Origin: an uncultured Bacillota bacterium
Lineage (GTDB): Bacteria; Bacillota; Clostridia; Christensenellales; UBA1242
Length of the DNA: 55,459 bases
Direction of reading: 5' to 3'
Assembly: GCA_946499835.1 (NCBI GenBank)
Contig: CAMMTJ010000003.1
Span: 1 to 55,459, forward strand
Part shown: positions 1 through 8,893 of the stretch, piece by piece
Position numbering within the stretch: the first letter of the stretch is position 1
Layout of the letters: each line of letters begins with the position of its first letter
Notes under the pieces: generated by a model
Databases searched by the model: none
Seen by the model: the letters and a program-made list of their open reading frames with translations, nothing else
What the model was told of the DNA's origin: nothing
Position numbers and translations under genes: made by a program

Positions 1-22
1 AGACTATTTAGTTGAATACAAG

Positions 23-55
23 AAAGAGAAGAGCATCCGCTCTTCTCTTTTTTTT
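23..55 (+). terminator. Intrinsic terminator of an upstream gene outside the window
   Basis: A perfect 12-bp stem (23-34 with 39-50) closes a 4-nt loop and runs into a T tract. It must end transcription entering from the left, so the next gene starts its own transcription unit. Confidence 0.9.
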
Positions 56-73
56 GTTGGAAAAATTTGACTA

Positions 74-102
74 TTGACAACCAACTTAGTGTGTGCTAAA
101 AT
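74..102 (+). promoter_or_regulatory. Sigma-A promoter of the leucine-rich-repeat gene
   Basis: TTGACA (74-79), a 17-bp spacer and TAAAAT (97-102), with a TGC extension just before the -10 box. The predicted start is near 109. An AAGGAG ribosome binding site follows at 112-117. Confidence 0.85.
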
Positions 103-123
103 GTTTCCATCAAGGAGAGTATT

Positions 124-714
124 ATGGAAAAAATAAGAAAAGTTGAGTTGCATCAAGTTAGACCTTCTGATATCGAATTATTAAAAAACAATCCGGATGA
201 ATTTTGGAAAGACGTTACTGAAATAGGATCTTCGGCTTTTGAATGTGTGGATAATTTTGAAAAGATCACAATACCATCAGGGATTGAAAAAATTGAGGAA
301 TTTGCATTTTATAGATCTAAAAACCTAAGACAAGTAGGCTTCTCTGAAGGATTGCTTAGTATTGGGTTGCAAGCTTTTTTAGGCTGTAAAAGTCTAGAAA
401 TGTTGAAATTGCCAAAAAGTGTAAGGAGTCTTTCAGAGGGCTCTTTTAGATTTTGCGATAGTTTGAAAACTATTGATATATCACTTGGTAATGAGCGTCT
501 TCTAATTATGGATGAGGCATTTGCCGATTGTCAAAACCTTGAAAGTGTAAAAATATTAGGCAAAGATGTATTTATTTCTAGTAAGGTTTTTGCAAATTGT
601 CCAAACTTAAAATTAGTTACTATTTCAAAAAATACTTTGTATATGAGTAATACCTTTGAAAATTGCAATGAAAACCTTGAAATAAAAAGTGTTGATTTAG
701 AAGAAGGGGTATGA
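124..714 (+). CDS. BspA-type leucine-rich-repeat protein
   Basis: The 196-residue product carries about five imperfect repeats of roughly 23 residues. Each follows the LRR_5 (BspA/Treponema) pattern: a hydrophobic I.I.AF strand-turn, a C..L...L/I.IP segment, then the next block (for example around residues 35-57, 58-80 and 81-103). No signal peptide or membrane segment is visible, so it would be cytoplasmic, although many relatives are surface proteins. It stands alone between a terminator, its own consensus promoter and a second terminator. Leucine is often TTA, TTG or CTA here, whereas the neighbouring core genes mostly use CTT, which suggests an accessory, possibly acquired gene. The function is unknown; such repeats usually bind proteins. 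Start: ATG with AAGGAG 6 nt upstream. Confidence 0.8.
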   Translation: MEKIRKVELHQVRPSDIELLKNNPDEFWKDVTEIGSSAFECVDNFEKITIPSGIEKIEEFAFYRSKNLRQVGFSEGLLSIGLQAFLGCKSLEMLKLPKSVRSLSEGSFRFCDSLKTIDISLGNERLLIMDEAFADCQNLESVKILGKDVFISSKVFANCPNLKLVTISKNTLYMSNTFENCNENLEIKSVDLEEGV

Positions 715-719
715 ATATA

Positions 720-753
720 AAAAAACTTGCCAAAACACTGGCAAGTTTTTTTG
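720..753 (+). terminator. Intrinsic terminator after the LRR gene
   Basis: An 11-bp stem (722-732 with 739-749), a 6-nt loop and a run of T. It separates the LRR gene from the deacetylase gene. Confidence 0.9.
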
Positions 754-805
754 TAAATATTTCAGTTGTTGGAATATATAGTTGTTTTTCAACATATTAT
801 GTAGC

Positions 806-1537
806 ATGAAAAAGATCAGATTAAAAGTTTTTTATTTTCGAAAACATATTGTCAATCTCTGCATCGCAGGGATAATTTGCGTGCTTGGAGTGGTTGCTCT
901 TTGGGGAGGAGTGACGGCGATCACCACAAGCACTGTTGCAGGAGTTTATTATAACGGCGACACATCATCAAACAATCTTTCCCTTATGATCAATGTTTAT
1001 TGGGGGACAGAATATCTTGATGATATGCTTGAAATTATGGAAGAAAAGAATGTCAAAACCACTTTCTTTGTTGGTGGAACGTGGGCGGTGCTCAATGAGG
1101 ATATGCTTCAAAAGATTTATGATGCTGGGCATGAAATAGCAAATCATGGCTACAACCACAAAGACCACAACAAACTTTCAGAAGAAGATAATATGACAGA
1201 AATATCCAACACTCACACTATCGTCAAAGAACTTTTGGGCGTTGAAATGAATCTTTTTGCTCCACCAAGTGGTGCTTACAACAAGATCACGGTTTCTTCT
1301 GCTTCAAATCTTGGTTATAAGACAATCATGTGGACGAGAGACACTATTGATTGGCGTGACAAAGATGCCGATCTTATCTATCAAAGAGCAATAAAAAATG
1401 CCAAAGGTGGAGATTTGATTCTTATGCATCCAACTGAAAAGACTTTGGAGGCGTTGCCAAAAATAATTGATTATTTCCAATCAAATGGCTTCAATTTGAC
1501 CACAGTAACGCAGACTCTTGGCAATGTCGTGGCATAA
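806..1537 (+). CDS. PdaB-like polysaccharide deacetylase-family protein, membrane anchored
   Basis: The 243-residue protein has one N-terminal membrane segment (about residues 15-40) and then a NodB-fold domain facing outwards. NodB motif 2 is clear (HGYNH, H114 and H118), motif 3 is a degenerate APPSG, motif 4 is DTIDW and motif 5 is LILMH. The usual motif 1 (TFDDG) reads as SLMINVYWG, so the catalytic aspartates are missing. Size and anchor resemble Bacillus PdaB, a sporulation protein needed for stable spores; the spore role is inferred from that. ATG 806 is chosen because TATTAT (795-800) lies 5 nt upstream, implying a leaderless message. TTG 782 is the alternative and has only a weak ribosome site. 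A terminator follows. Confidence 0.75.
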   Translation: MKKIRLKVFYFRKHIVNLCIAGIICVLGVVALWGGVTAITTSTVAGVYYNGDTSSNNLSLMINVYWGTEYLDDMLEIMEEKNVKTTFFVGGTWAVLNEDMLQKIYDAGHEIANHGYNHKDHNKLSEEDNMTEISNTHTIVKELLGVEMNLFAPPSGAYNKITVSSASNLGYKTIMWTRDTIDWRDKDADLIYQRAIKNAKGGDLILMHPTEKTLEALPKIIDYFQSNGFNLTTVTQTLGNVVA

Positions 1538-1580
1538 AAGAAAAATTTTTAGGACAAAAAAGGGCATAAACCTTCAAAAA

Positions 1581-1610
1581 ATGTCTCAACTTTGTTTGAG
1601 ATATTTTTTA
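1581..1610 (+). terminator. Weak intrinsic terminator after the deacetylase gene
   Basis: A short stem (1581-1589 with 1596-1604, including one G-T pair), a 6-nt loop and six T. It divides this unit from the ftsK operon. Confidence 0.65.
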
Positions 1611-1749
1611 TTTATGATATTATTATTATAAGAAAATTTCCATAAGACGAGAAAGAGTTGATTATTTTTATGTCGTTTGGCAAAAATTTTCTGACAAATA
1701 TCTTTTTTGTCTATCATTGTCGAAAATTTTGTTTATAAAAGGGTGGTTA

Positions 1750-4641
1750 ATGGCAACTTTCCATATTTCAAGCAAGAAAAGACAAACAAAAAATTCAAAA
1801 AATGTCAAGAAAATTTGGGGAATTACGCTTTTGGCTGTGTTCACACTTGTGTTCCTCTTTTCTGTGACGAGCCTTATTCCAGCACTTCAATACTTTTTGC
1901 TGGGCACTTTTGGTCTCTTTGTTTATCCTTTGTCGATTTTGATGATGATCATTGGACTTGCTCTTCTCAACAACAAAAAGTATGTTATGAGCAAAAAATA
2001 TGCCATCTTCCTTTCACTTTCAATATTTTTCCTTCTTGCAATCATTCAACTTATCATCTTGGGAGAACCAAGAGGTGCAGAGGGTGAAGCGCTTAATTTT
2101 GGACAGTATCTTGCCTTGTCTTACACAAAACAATACACGGCAGGAGGCATTATTGTCGGCTTTTTCGTGACTTGTCTTGTTATGCCATTAAGCACTTGGG
2201 CTACTGGAATAATTTTGGGACTTGGACTTATTGTGAGCGGGGCTTTCTTTGCTGAAACTTTGATTTCAATGAAGAGGGTGGCAAAGCCTGAAACCGAGGT
2301 CAAAATTCAAATCAAAGAAAAGGAGCCTAAGAGGGAAAAGGTTATTCCTCCAAAACCAAAAAGAGAAGAGCCAAATATTGTGCTTGGAGGAAACATTGAG
2401 GAAGAACTTTCACGTGAGCAAATTGCCAAACAAAAACTTGGCTTGCTTGGAAACAATGCTTCTATTAGGCCACAAGTTCAAGAAGAGCCAAAGAAAGAAA
2501 AAATTCCTGCTGGCATGAGCATACGTGAATATCTTTTGTCACCCCCAACTGTTGATATGAACAAGTTTTTGGCAAGATCGAACAGCCAAAAACCAAAGCA
2601 AGAACAGTTTTATCCTAACGCAACAAATGAAGAGATCAAAAAGACATTTGACAACATAAAGTCAAATGATCCTATCAAGCCAAACCAAACTGTGCATGAG
2701 GAGAGTTATGATTTCTCATCAAATGAGCAAATCCGCAGAGGAACTTTGCCAGAGGTTAAGCCAGAGGAGATAACAAACGAAGCGGAAGAGATTATAAGAA
2801 ATGTTGTCAAAGAGGAGAGAGAACAAATTCAAGAAGAAATGAAATTTGACTCTCTTGAAAATGAGGACACGAGTGACTATTTTGACACAGATGCTCTTGC
2901 TGGCCGCGACCTCCAAGACAGGAGAGATTCTTTTGACCGTTCAGGCAGAGATAATATTTTGAGAAGTGACAGAGACGGGCTTTCTTCTGATCGTGATAGT
3001 CTGCTTAGAAATGATCGTGAGAATGCTTTTGATAGGCGAGATACAAAACCAGCATTTGAAAGAGAAGAAAAAATAGGCGTGATGTCAAATGACAGAAATA
3101 GTTTTGACAGAAATTCACTTGACCGCAAGAAACGATTTGTTGAACTTGAAAGTGATGACAAGGAAAAGAGTGAAGAGAGGTTCAAGCCTTATAGATACAA
3201 TAGACCATCACTTGACCTTATCACGACACAATCAGACGACCTTTCAATGTTTAATGAAGAAATACCTATGAAAAGGGTGGCACTTGAAAACGCACTTGAA
3301 AAGTTTGGAGTGCCTGCAAAAGTGCAAAGCGTTGTCATTGGCCCAACTGTAACACGCTATGAAATCGCGATGCCAGAAGGCATTTCAGTCAAAAAGATAC
3401 TTTCTCTTGATGCTGACATTGCCTATGCGCTTTCTGCAAAAGGTCAAATAAGAATTGAAGCGCCAATTCCTGGACGAAGCATTGTCGGAATTGAAGTGCC
3501 AAACTCAAAAGTTGCAAAGGTCAGCATAAAAGATGTTTTGCAATCAAAAGAATTTCAAATGAGCCCATCACCACTTACCTTTGCTCTTGGAAAAGATATT
3601 GCTGGTGGTGTGCGTGTTTGCAACCTTCAAAAAATGCCACACCTATTGGTTGCAGGAACAACTGGTTCCGGTAAGAGTGTGTGCCTTAACTCAATTATTG
3701 TTTCAATTTTGTATAAATCATCACCAGATGAAGTCAAATTCATCATGATCGACCCAAAACAAGTGGAACTTTCAATGTATGAAGGCTTGCCACATATGGT
3801 TATACCAAAAGTTATCACTGACGCAAACAAGGCAGTAAATGCTCTTGGTTGGGCAGTGGATGAAATGGAACGTCGTTTCAATCTTATCAGTGATGCAAGA
3901 GTGAGAAATATTGGTGAATATAACCAAACAGAAGATGTGAGAAATGGCAAAAAGAAGAAAATGCCTTATCTTGTCATCATCTTTGACGAGTTTGCTGACT
4001 TTATGGTTGAGCATAAAAATGAAATTGAAAGCAAAATTCAACGTCTTGCTCAAAAGGCTCGTGCTGCTGGTATTCACCTTATCCTCGCAACTCAAAGACC
4101 TTCAACTGATGTGGTAACAGGAACTATCAAAGCCAACTTCCCTGCAAGAATTGCCTTCAAAGTGGCAAGCAGGGTGGATAGCGAAGTTATCATGGGTTCA
4201 ATCGGTGCTGAAAAACTTTTGGGCTATGGTGATATGCTTTACAAACCTGCTGACACTTCACCTCAACGTCTGCAAGGTTGCTTTATTGACACGCCTGAGA
4301 CAAAAGATATTGTTTCATATATCATTCAAAACAATGAAGAAATAATTGACACTGATGCTCAAAATGCAATCAATGGCATCAACAAGCCTTCAAATGCAGG
4401 AGAGGGTGAGAATGGTGTTGATCCGCTCTTGCCACAAGCACTCAAAATTTGTATTGATAATGGCGTTGCCTCAACAACAATGGTGCAAAGAAAACTTTCT
4501 ATTGGCTATCCTCGTGCTGCACGTATTGTTGATCAAATGGAAGAGAGAGGTTATATTTCAACGGCGGAAGGCTCAAAACAAAGGACTGTTTATATCACAA
4601 TAGAAGAATTCTATCAAATTTTTGGAGATAATTATGACTAA
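1750..4641 (+). CDS. ftsK: DNA translocase FtsK/SpoIIIE
   Basis: The 963-residue ATP-driven DNA pump clears chromosomes through the division or sporulation septum. The N-terminal region (about 20-170) holds four to five membrane segments. A long charged linker follows, including an Asp/Arg/Ser-rich stretch near 380-460. The motor has Walker A GTTGSGKS at 636-643 and Walker B with D746-E747. The C-terminal winged helix (gamma domain, about 895-960) would read polarity sites. Whether it acts as FtsK, SpoIIIE or both cannot be told from sequence. ATG 1750 (AAAGGG upstream) is preferred over an in-frame TTG at 1717. It is the first gene of an operon; its last 8 nt overlap rimO. Confidence 0.95.
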   Translation: MATFHISSKKRQTKNSKNVKKIWGITLLAVFTLVFLFSVTSLIPALQYFLLGTFGLFVYPLSILMMIIGLALLNNKKYVMSKKYAIFLSLSIFFLLAIIQLIILGEPRGAEGEALNFGQYLALSYTKQYTAGGIIVGFFVTCLVMPLSTWATGIILGLGLIVSGAFFAETLISMKRVAKPETEVKIQIKEKEPKREKVIPPKPKREEPNIVLGGNIEEELSREQIAKQKLGLLGNNASIRPQVQEEPKKEKIPAGMSIREYLLSPPTVDMNKFLARSNSQKPKQEQFYPNATNEEIKKTFDNIKSNDPIKPNQTVHEESYDFSSNEQIRRGTLPEVKPEEITNEAEEIIRNVVKEEREQIQEEMKFDSLENEDTSDYFDTDALAGRDLQDRRDSFDRSGRDNILRSDRDGLSSDRDSLLRNDRENAFDRRDTKPAFEREEKIGVMSNDRNSFDRNSLDRKKRFVELESDDKEKSEERFKPYRYNRPSLDLITTQSDDLSMFNEEIPMKRVALENALEKFGVPAKVQSVVIGPTVTRYEIAMPEGISVKKILSLDADIAYALSAKGQIRIEAPIPGRSIVGIEVPNSKVAKVSIKDVLQSKEFQMSPSPLTFALGKDIAGGVRVCNLQKMPHLLVAGTTGSGKSVCLNSIIVSILYKSSPDEVKFIMIDPKQVELSMYEGLPHMVIPKVITDANKAVNALGWAVDEMERRFNLISDARVRNIGEYNQTEDVRNGKKKKMPYLVIIFDEFADFMVEHKNEIESKIQRLAQKARAAGIHLILATQRPSTDVVTGTIKANFPARIAFKVASRVDSEVIMGSIGAEKLLGYGDMLYKPADTSPQRLQGCFIDTPETKDIVSYIIQNNEEIIDTDAQNAINGINKPSNAGEGENGVDPLLPQALKICIDNGVASTTMVQRKLSIGYPRAARIVDQMEERGYISTAEGSKQRTVYITIEEFYQIFGDNYD

Positions 4642-5956
4642 GGAAGAACTTATTGGCAAAAAAATATCTGCCATTTCACTCGGATGCGACAAAAACAAAG
4701 TTGACCTTGAAAAAATGCTTGGCAGACTGAAAAGTTATGGGTTTGAAATATGTTCACAAATTGATGACGCAGATATTGTGATTGTCAACACTTGTTCTTT
4801 TATTCAAATTGCACAGGAAGAGGCCATTGCAAACATAATTGAAATGGAACATCTCAAAAAAATGGGGCGCATTGAAAAAGTGATTGTCACAGGATGCTTC
4901 CCAGAGAGAAATTATCAAAGCATGAAGGAAAACTTTCCTGATATTGACGCTTATTTGAAAATAAATCAAAACACAAAGATATGTTCAGTTATTGAAGATC
5001 TTTATGGAGTGAAACCAGAGAAAAAATATCGCGAGGGCGAGCGTGTTTTGACAACGCAAGGCGCTTATGCCTATCTCAAAATCGCAGATGGGTGCAATAA
5101 TGCTTGTGCTTATTGCACCATACCAAGAATAAGAGGAAGGTATGTTTCTGCTCCAATCGGTGATCTTGTGGACGAGGCAAAGAATTTGGCAGAACGAGGA
5201 ATAAAAGAACTCATTTTGGTCGCACAAGACACAACGCGATATGGAGAGGATCTCTATGGTGAAAATATGCTTATTCCTCTTTGTGAAAAACTGTCAAAAA
5301 TAAAGGGAATTGAACGTATTAGGCTTCATTATGCTTATCCTGAAAAGGTTACCGAAGAACTTTTGAAATTCATTTGCACAAACGAAAAAATGTGCAAATA
5401 CATAGATATCCCACTTCAACACATTGATGGACAAATCCTTGAAAGTATGAGAAGAAGACTTGGAGAAGACCAAACGAGAGATCTTATCGAAAAAATAAAA
5501 TGCGATTATCCAGAGATAAAGGTTAGATCAACATTTATTGTGGGCTATCCAGGTGAGACAAGTCAGAAATTTAAGAAATTGTGTGACTTTATCAAACAAT
5601 CACAACTTGATTATGTTGGCTTCTTTGCATTCAGCAAAGAGCCAAACACAAGCGCCTATTATATGAAAAAGCAAGTCCCAAATTTTATCAAAAAAATGCG
5701 TCTTAAAAAAATTTCTGATATTCAAAACCAGATTGTAACTCAAAAAGCAAGGCAATTGCTGGAAAAAGATATGGAAGTTTATGTTGACTTCTTTGATGAA
5801 GAAAATGGAGAATTTGTTGGACATAGCGAGTTTCTCTCTCCAACAGTTGACTTTGGTGTGCGTTTTGTGGATAATGGAAATATAAAAATTGGCGACAAAG
5901 TCAAAGTCAAGATTTTTGATTTTGATGGCTATGATTATAAAGGAGAATGTTTATGA
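4634..5956 (+). CDS. rimO: Ribosomal protein S12 methylthiotransferase RimO
   Basis: The 440-residue radical-SAM enzyme adds a methylthio group to the conserved aspartate of ribosomal protein S12. The N-terminal UPF0004 domain supplies cysteines for the auxiliary cluster (the first is C18 in SLGCDKN, then NTCSF and TGCFPE). The radical-SAM CxxxCxxC is seen as CNNACAYC, and a complete TRAM domain ends the protein. The start overlaps the ftsK stop by 8 nt with GGAG 6 nt upstream. An ATGA overlap leads into pgsA. RimO rather than MiaB is chosen from the SLGCDKN start and the C-terminal region. Confidence 0.95.
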   Translation: MTKEELIGKKISAISLGCDKNKVDLEKMLGRLKSYGFEICSQIDDADIVIVNTCSFIQIAQEEAIANIIEMEHLKKMGRIEKVIVTGCFPERNYQSMKENFPDIDAYLKINQNTKICSVIEDLYGVKPEKKYREGERVLTTQGAYAYLKIADGCNNACAYCTIPRIRGRYVSAPIGDLVDEAKNLAERGIKELILVAQDTTRYGEDLYGENMLIPLCEKLSKIKGIERIRLHYAYPEKVTEELLKFICTNEKMCKYIDIPLQHIDGQILESMRRRLGEDQTRDLIEKIKCDYPEIKVRSTFIVGYPGETSQKFKKLCDFIKQSQLDYVGFFAFSKEPNTSAYYMKKQVPNFIKKMRLKKISDIQNQIVTQKARQLLEKDMEVYVDFFDEENGEFVGHSEFLSPTVDFGVRFVDNGNIKIGDKVKVKIFDFDGYDYKGECL

Positions 5957-6594
5957 ATTTGCCAAACAAAATTACACTCACAAGAATTCTTTTGATACCA
6001 TTTGTTATCTTCTTTTATGTGGCTTCTTTCATTCCTTACGGAAGATTTGTTTCGGCAGGACTTTTCATGATTGCCTGCTATACTGATTTTCTTGATGGAC
6101 ACATTGCAAGAAAAAGGGGACTTGTGACTGACCTTGGAAAGTTCTTTGATTCTATTGCAGACAAAGTGCTTATCATGACGGGAATGGTGCTTATTATCAG
6201 TGTTCCTTTGCGAGGTGCAGTGGCTGCTGCTCAACCTATAATACTTACAAGCATCTGCATGATCATTATGCTTGCAAGAGAATTTATAATAAGTGCACTC
6301 AGACAAATCGCTGCTGCAAAAGGCAAAGTTCTTGCCGCTGAAAAGAGCGGAAAAATCAAGGCTGCCGTGCAAGACGTGACAATTTCACTCTATATGCTTT
6401 ACGCTGCATTTGTTGCTGACACTGAACTCTTGATAGGTGCATCAAACACAGCAAATGCTGTCATCAACATCATTCTTCTTGTGCTTTTGGTCACATCAAC
6501 ACTTCTGACAATCACTTCTGGAATAGGTTACCTTGTGCGCAACAAAGGAGTGTTTGTTGAAAAGAAAAAATATGATAATGTCGAGGATTTATGA
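5953..6594 (+). CDS. pgsA: CDP-diacylglycerol--glycerol-3-phosphate 3-phosphatidyltransferase
   Basis: The 213-residue integral membrane enzyme makes phosphatidylglycerolphosphate, the committed step to phosphatidylglycerol and cardiolipin. The CDP-alcohol phosphotransferase signature is complete: D48-G49, A52-R53, G62, D66, D70. Several hydrophobic helices follow. ATG 5953 is preferred over ATG 5947 because AAAGGAG lies 7 nt before it and only 1 nt before the other. The start overlaps the rimO stop (ATGA) and the stop overlaps the next gene (ATGA). The pgsA-cinA-recA order is common in Bacillota. Confidence 0.95.
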   Translation: MNLPNKITLTRILLIPFVIFFYVASFIPYGRFVSAGLFMIACYTDFLDGHIARKRGLVTDLGKFFDSIADKVLIMTGMVLIISVPLRGAVAAAQPIILTSICMIIMLAREFIISALRQIAAAKGKVLAAEKSGKIKAAVQDVTISLYMLYAAFVADTELLIGASNTANAVINIILLVLLVTSTLLTITSGIGYLVRNKGVFVEKKKYDNVEDL

Positions 6595-7598
6595 GTTTTA
6601 AGGTCTTTGTCTTTTCAGATGAAATAGTTGCTGGCAAGTATCAATTTGAAATGGAAAAACTTCAAAAGTTGTTTGCACAGAGAGATATTCTTTGCAAAGA
6701 ACTTTTGTTTTTTTCTTGTGCGACCGATTTGTTTTGGCAAAAGATAGAGAGTGAAATAGGCAAGGAGAACTTGCTTGTCTTTTTAAGCAATGCAAAAATA
6801 GATGGCATAATCTATCAAAACTTTGCAAAACTGGGTCAATTTGAAAAAACTGTTGATGAGCAGGCACTTGTGTTCGGCAAAGATGACAAGAAGACAATCA
6901 TTATGCCATATGATGTTGACTATTTGTCAATGCTCGAAAAAATACTGGAAAAACCTGTTGGACGAAAGGTGATAACTCTTCAAATTTTTGGCAAAAGAGA
7001 TGAAGAGATTGAGAAAAAACTTTCTCTTCTTGGGCAGGAGTTTGAAGACCTAAGATATACATATTTTTCAAGCAACCTTGTAAGCAAACTTTATCTTTCA
7101 TACAAAAGTGTGCAGGAAGGCATAGACTCAAAACAAGTGGCTCTCAGTTTGCCTTTTCAAGATTGTTTATTTTCTGAGTCTGAACTAACGCTGACAAACT
7201 GCGTTCTCAAACTTTTGAGATTGAAAAATATAACTCTTTCCATTGTCGATTGTTTCACAGGTGGGCAGATTATAGAGAATTTTTATAACGATTGTGACAA
7301 TTTTGATGATGCTGTCAAATCGTATCGTATTGATAAGACAACTTCTGCCTTGACAAGTGAGATGGTTTATCAAATGGCGGTGGAAGAGCGAAAACTTGGA
7401 AGCGACATATGTCTATGTATTGATGGGCGAGAAAGTGAGAAGGGAAGCGAGGTTATCTTCTCAATAGCAAGCAAAAATGACGTGAGTATTTTTAAGAACA
7501 CATTCTCAATCAAGGGGCAAAAGGCACGGGCGATGAGTGCCAACTCTGCACTTTATCATTTGTTTCGCAAATTGAAGCAAAATGATTTTGCTTTTTAG
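6591..7598 (+). CDS. Highly divergent CinA-like protein
   Basis: The 335-residue product sits exactly where cinA lies between pgsA and recA. The C-terminal third (about 200-330) keeps the CinA-C/PncC outline: a hydrophobic strand leading to CFTGGQI, which matches the ESCTGG nicotinamide-nucleotide amidase motif but with Ser replaced by Cys and the next Cys by Phe. The N-terminal half only faintly recalls the MoCF-like domain (SDEIVAG where GDELL-G is usual). Activity as an NMN deamidase or pyrophosphatase is therefore doubtful; known CinA proteins recycle pyridine nucleotides. It overlaps pgsA by ATGA. The recA promoter lies near its 3' end. Confidence 0.65.
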   Translation: MSFKVFVFSDEIVAGKYQFEMEKLQKLFAQRDILCKELLFFSCATDLFWQKIESEIGKENLLVFLSNAKIDGIIYQNFAKLGQFEKTVDEQALVFGKDDKKTIIMPYDVDYLSMLEKILEKPVGRKVITLQIFGKRDEEIEKKLSLLGQEFEDLRYTYFSSNLVSKLYLSYKSVQEGIDSKQVALSLPFQDCLFSESELTLTNCVLKLLRLKNITLSIVDCFTGGQIIENFYNDCDNFDDAVKSYRIDKTTSALTSEMVYQMAVEERKLGSDICLCIDGRESEKGSEVIFSIASKNDVSIFKNTFSIKGQKARAMSANSALYHLFRKLKQNDFAF

Positions 7599-7615
7599 AT
7601 AATTTTTGATAAAAT
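7588..7615 (+). promoter_or_regulatory. Probable recA promoter
   Basis: TTGCTT (7588-7593), a 16-bp spacer and TAAAAT (7610-7615), partly inside the end of the CinA-like gene. No LexA-type operator was recognised nearby. Confidence 0.5.
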
Positions 7616-7646
7616 ATAAGAGAGAATATTAAAAGGAAGAAAGATT

Positions 7647-8666
7647 ATGGATAAGAAAGACGCAAAGAAAGAAGCACTTGATCAAGCACTCTTGCAAATT
7701 GAAAAACAATTTGGAAAAGGTGCTATTATGAAAATGGGAGACAGAACAAATGAGCCTATTGACGTAATTCCAACAGGCTGTTTGACACTTGACCTTGCAC
7801 TTGGCATTGGCGGTATCCCAAGAGGAAGAGTTATTGAGATTTACGGGCCAGAATCTTCTGGTAAAACCACAGTTTCTCTTCACATTATTGCAGAAGCACA
7901 AAAACTTGGCGGAACGGCTGCTTTTATTGATGCTGAGCACGCACTTGACCCAATCTACGCTGAAAAACTTGGCGTAGTGCTCAATGATCTTTTGGTTTCA
8001 CAACCAGACAATGGAGAACAAGCACTCAATATTTGTGAAATGCTTGTTAAATCTGGTTCAGTTGACATAGTCGTTGTTGACTCTGTTGCAGCACTTACTC
8101 CAAAGGCAGAAATAGACGGAGAAATGGGGGATAACCATGTTGGACTTCAAGCAAGGATGATGAGTCAGGCACTTAGAAAACTTACTGGCGTGATCAACAA
8201 GTCCAACACAACCGTGATTTTCATAAACCAACTTCGTGAAAAGGTTGGAGTTATGTTTGGTTCTCCTGAAACGACAACTGGCGGAAAGGCTCTCAAATTC
8301 TATTCTTCAATCAGACTTGATGTTCGCAAAGTGGACACCATAAAAGATGGGGCAAACATAATCGGAAACAGAACAAGAGTCAAGGTTGTCAAAAACAAAC
8401 TTGCACCTCCATTCAGAACAGCAGAGTTTGACATTATCTATGGAAAGGGTATTTCACAAGTTGGTTGTCTTGTAGATTTGGCATTGCAAGCAGATATCAT
8501 CAAAAAGTCTGGGTCTTGGTTCTCATACAACGATGAGAAAATTGGACAAGGAAAGGAAAATGTCAAGGCTTATCTTGAACAAAATCCTGAACTTTACAAT
8601 GAGATTATGGACAAAGTTAAATCTGCATCTGGGCTCGTTAAATCAGAGGCAGGAGAGGAAGAATAA
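7647..8666 (+). CDS. recA: Recombinase RecA
   Basis: The 339-residue strand-exchange protein coats single-stranded DNA, drives homologous recombination and activates the SOS response. The order is a short N-terminal helix domain, Walker [10 protein letters not shown] at 67-75, a VVVDSVAAL Walker B, the FINQLREK loop L2 region, and an acidic C-terminus. Length and motifs are normal and no intein is present. AAGGAAG lies 7 nt before ATG. A strong terminator follows at once, so recA is the end of its unit and can be made from its own promoter or by readthrough from pgsA. Confidence 0.99.
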   Translation: MDKKDAKKEALDQALLQIEKQFGKGAIMKMGDRTNEPIDVIPTGCLTLDLALGIGGIPRGRVIEIYGPESSGKTTVSLHIIAEAQKLGGTAAFIDAEHALDPIYAEKLGVVLNDLLVSQPDNGEQALNICEMLVKSGSVDIVVVDSVAALTPKAEIDGEMGDNHVGLQARMMSQALRKLTGVINKSNTTVIFINQLREKVGVMFGSPETTTGGKALKFYSSIRLDVRKVDTIKDGANIIGNRTRVKVVKNKLAPPFRTAEFDIIYGKGISQVGCLVDLALQADIIKKSGSWFSYNDEKIGQGKENVKAYLEQNPELYNEIMDKVKSASGLVKSEAGEEE

Positions 8667-8670
8667 AACA

Positions 8671-8703
8671 AAAAATGTATGCGACAAGGCATACATTTTT
8701 TTA
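8671..8703 (+). terminator. Terminator of recA, probably bidirectional
   Basis: A perfect 12-bp stem (8671-8682 with 8689-8700) and a 6-nt loop. The stem is A-rich on one side and T-rich on the other, so it can also stop transcription coming from the minus-strand PBP gene. The 190 bp between here and the PBP stop codon hold only AT-rich sequence and no supported gene. Confidence 0.9.
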
Positions 8704-8893
8704 TATTTTGTTTTTATACAAAGTGCAAAGTTATAAGAAAATTTGACTTGAATTTTGCTGTTTTGCTATTTTCCAGTCAATATCAAAAATTTGCAAAATT
8801 TGGCAGATATTGTATGTTGTTTTTACATACTTGCACCTAAATATAGATTTTTGGAGCAGAATACTGTCGAAAAGTTTTAATTATCAAAAAGCA

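Noticed and set aside
1707..2087. A 126-codon frame overlapping the start of ftsK
   Set aside because: It reads the ftsK membrane region in another frame and has no ribosome site.
5935..6372. A 145-codon open frame antisense to pgsA
   Set aside because: pgsA has the full catalytic signature on the plus strand; the antisense frame has no motif.
7540..7646. LexA/SOS operator before recA
   Set aside because: No inverted GAAC/GTTC-type operator was found near the promoter or leader.
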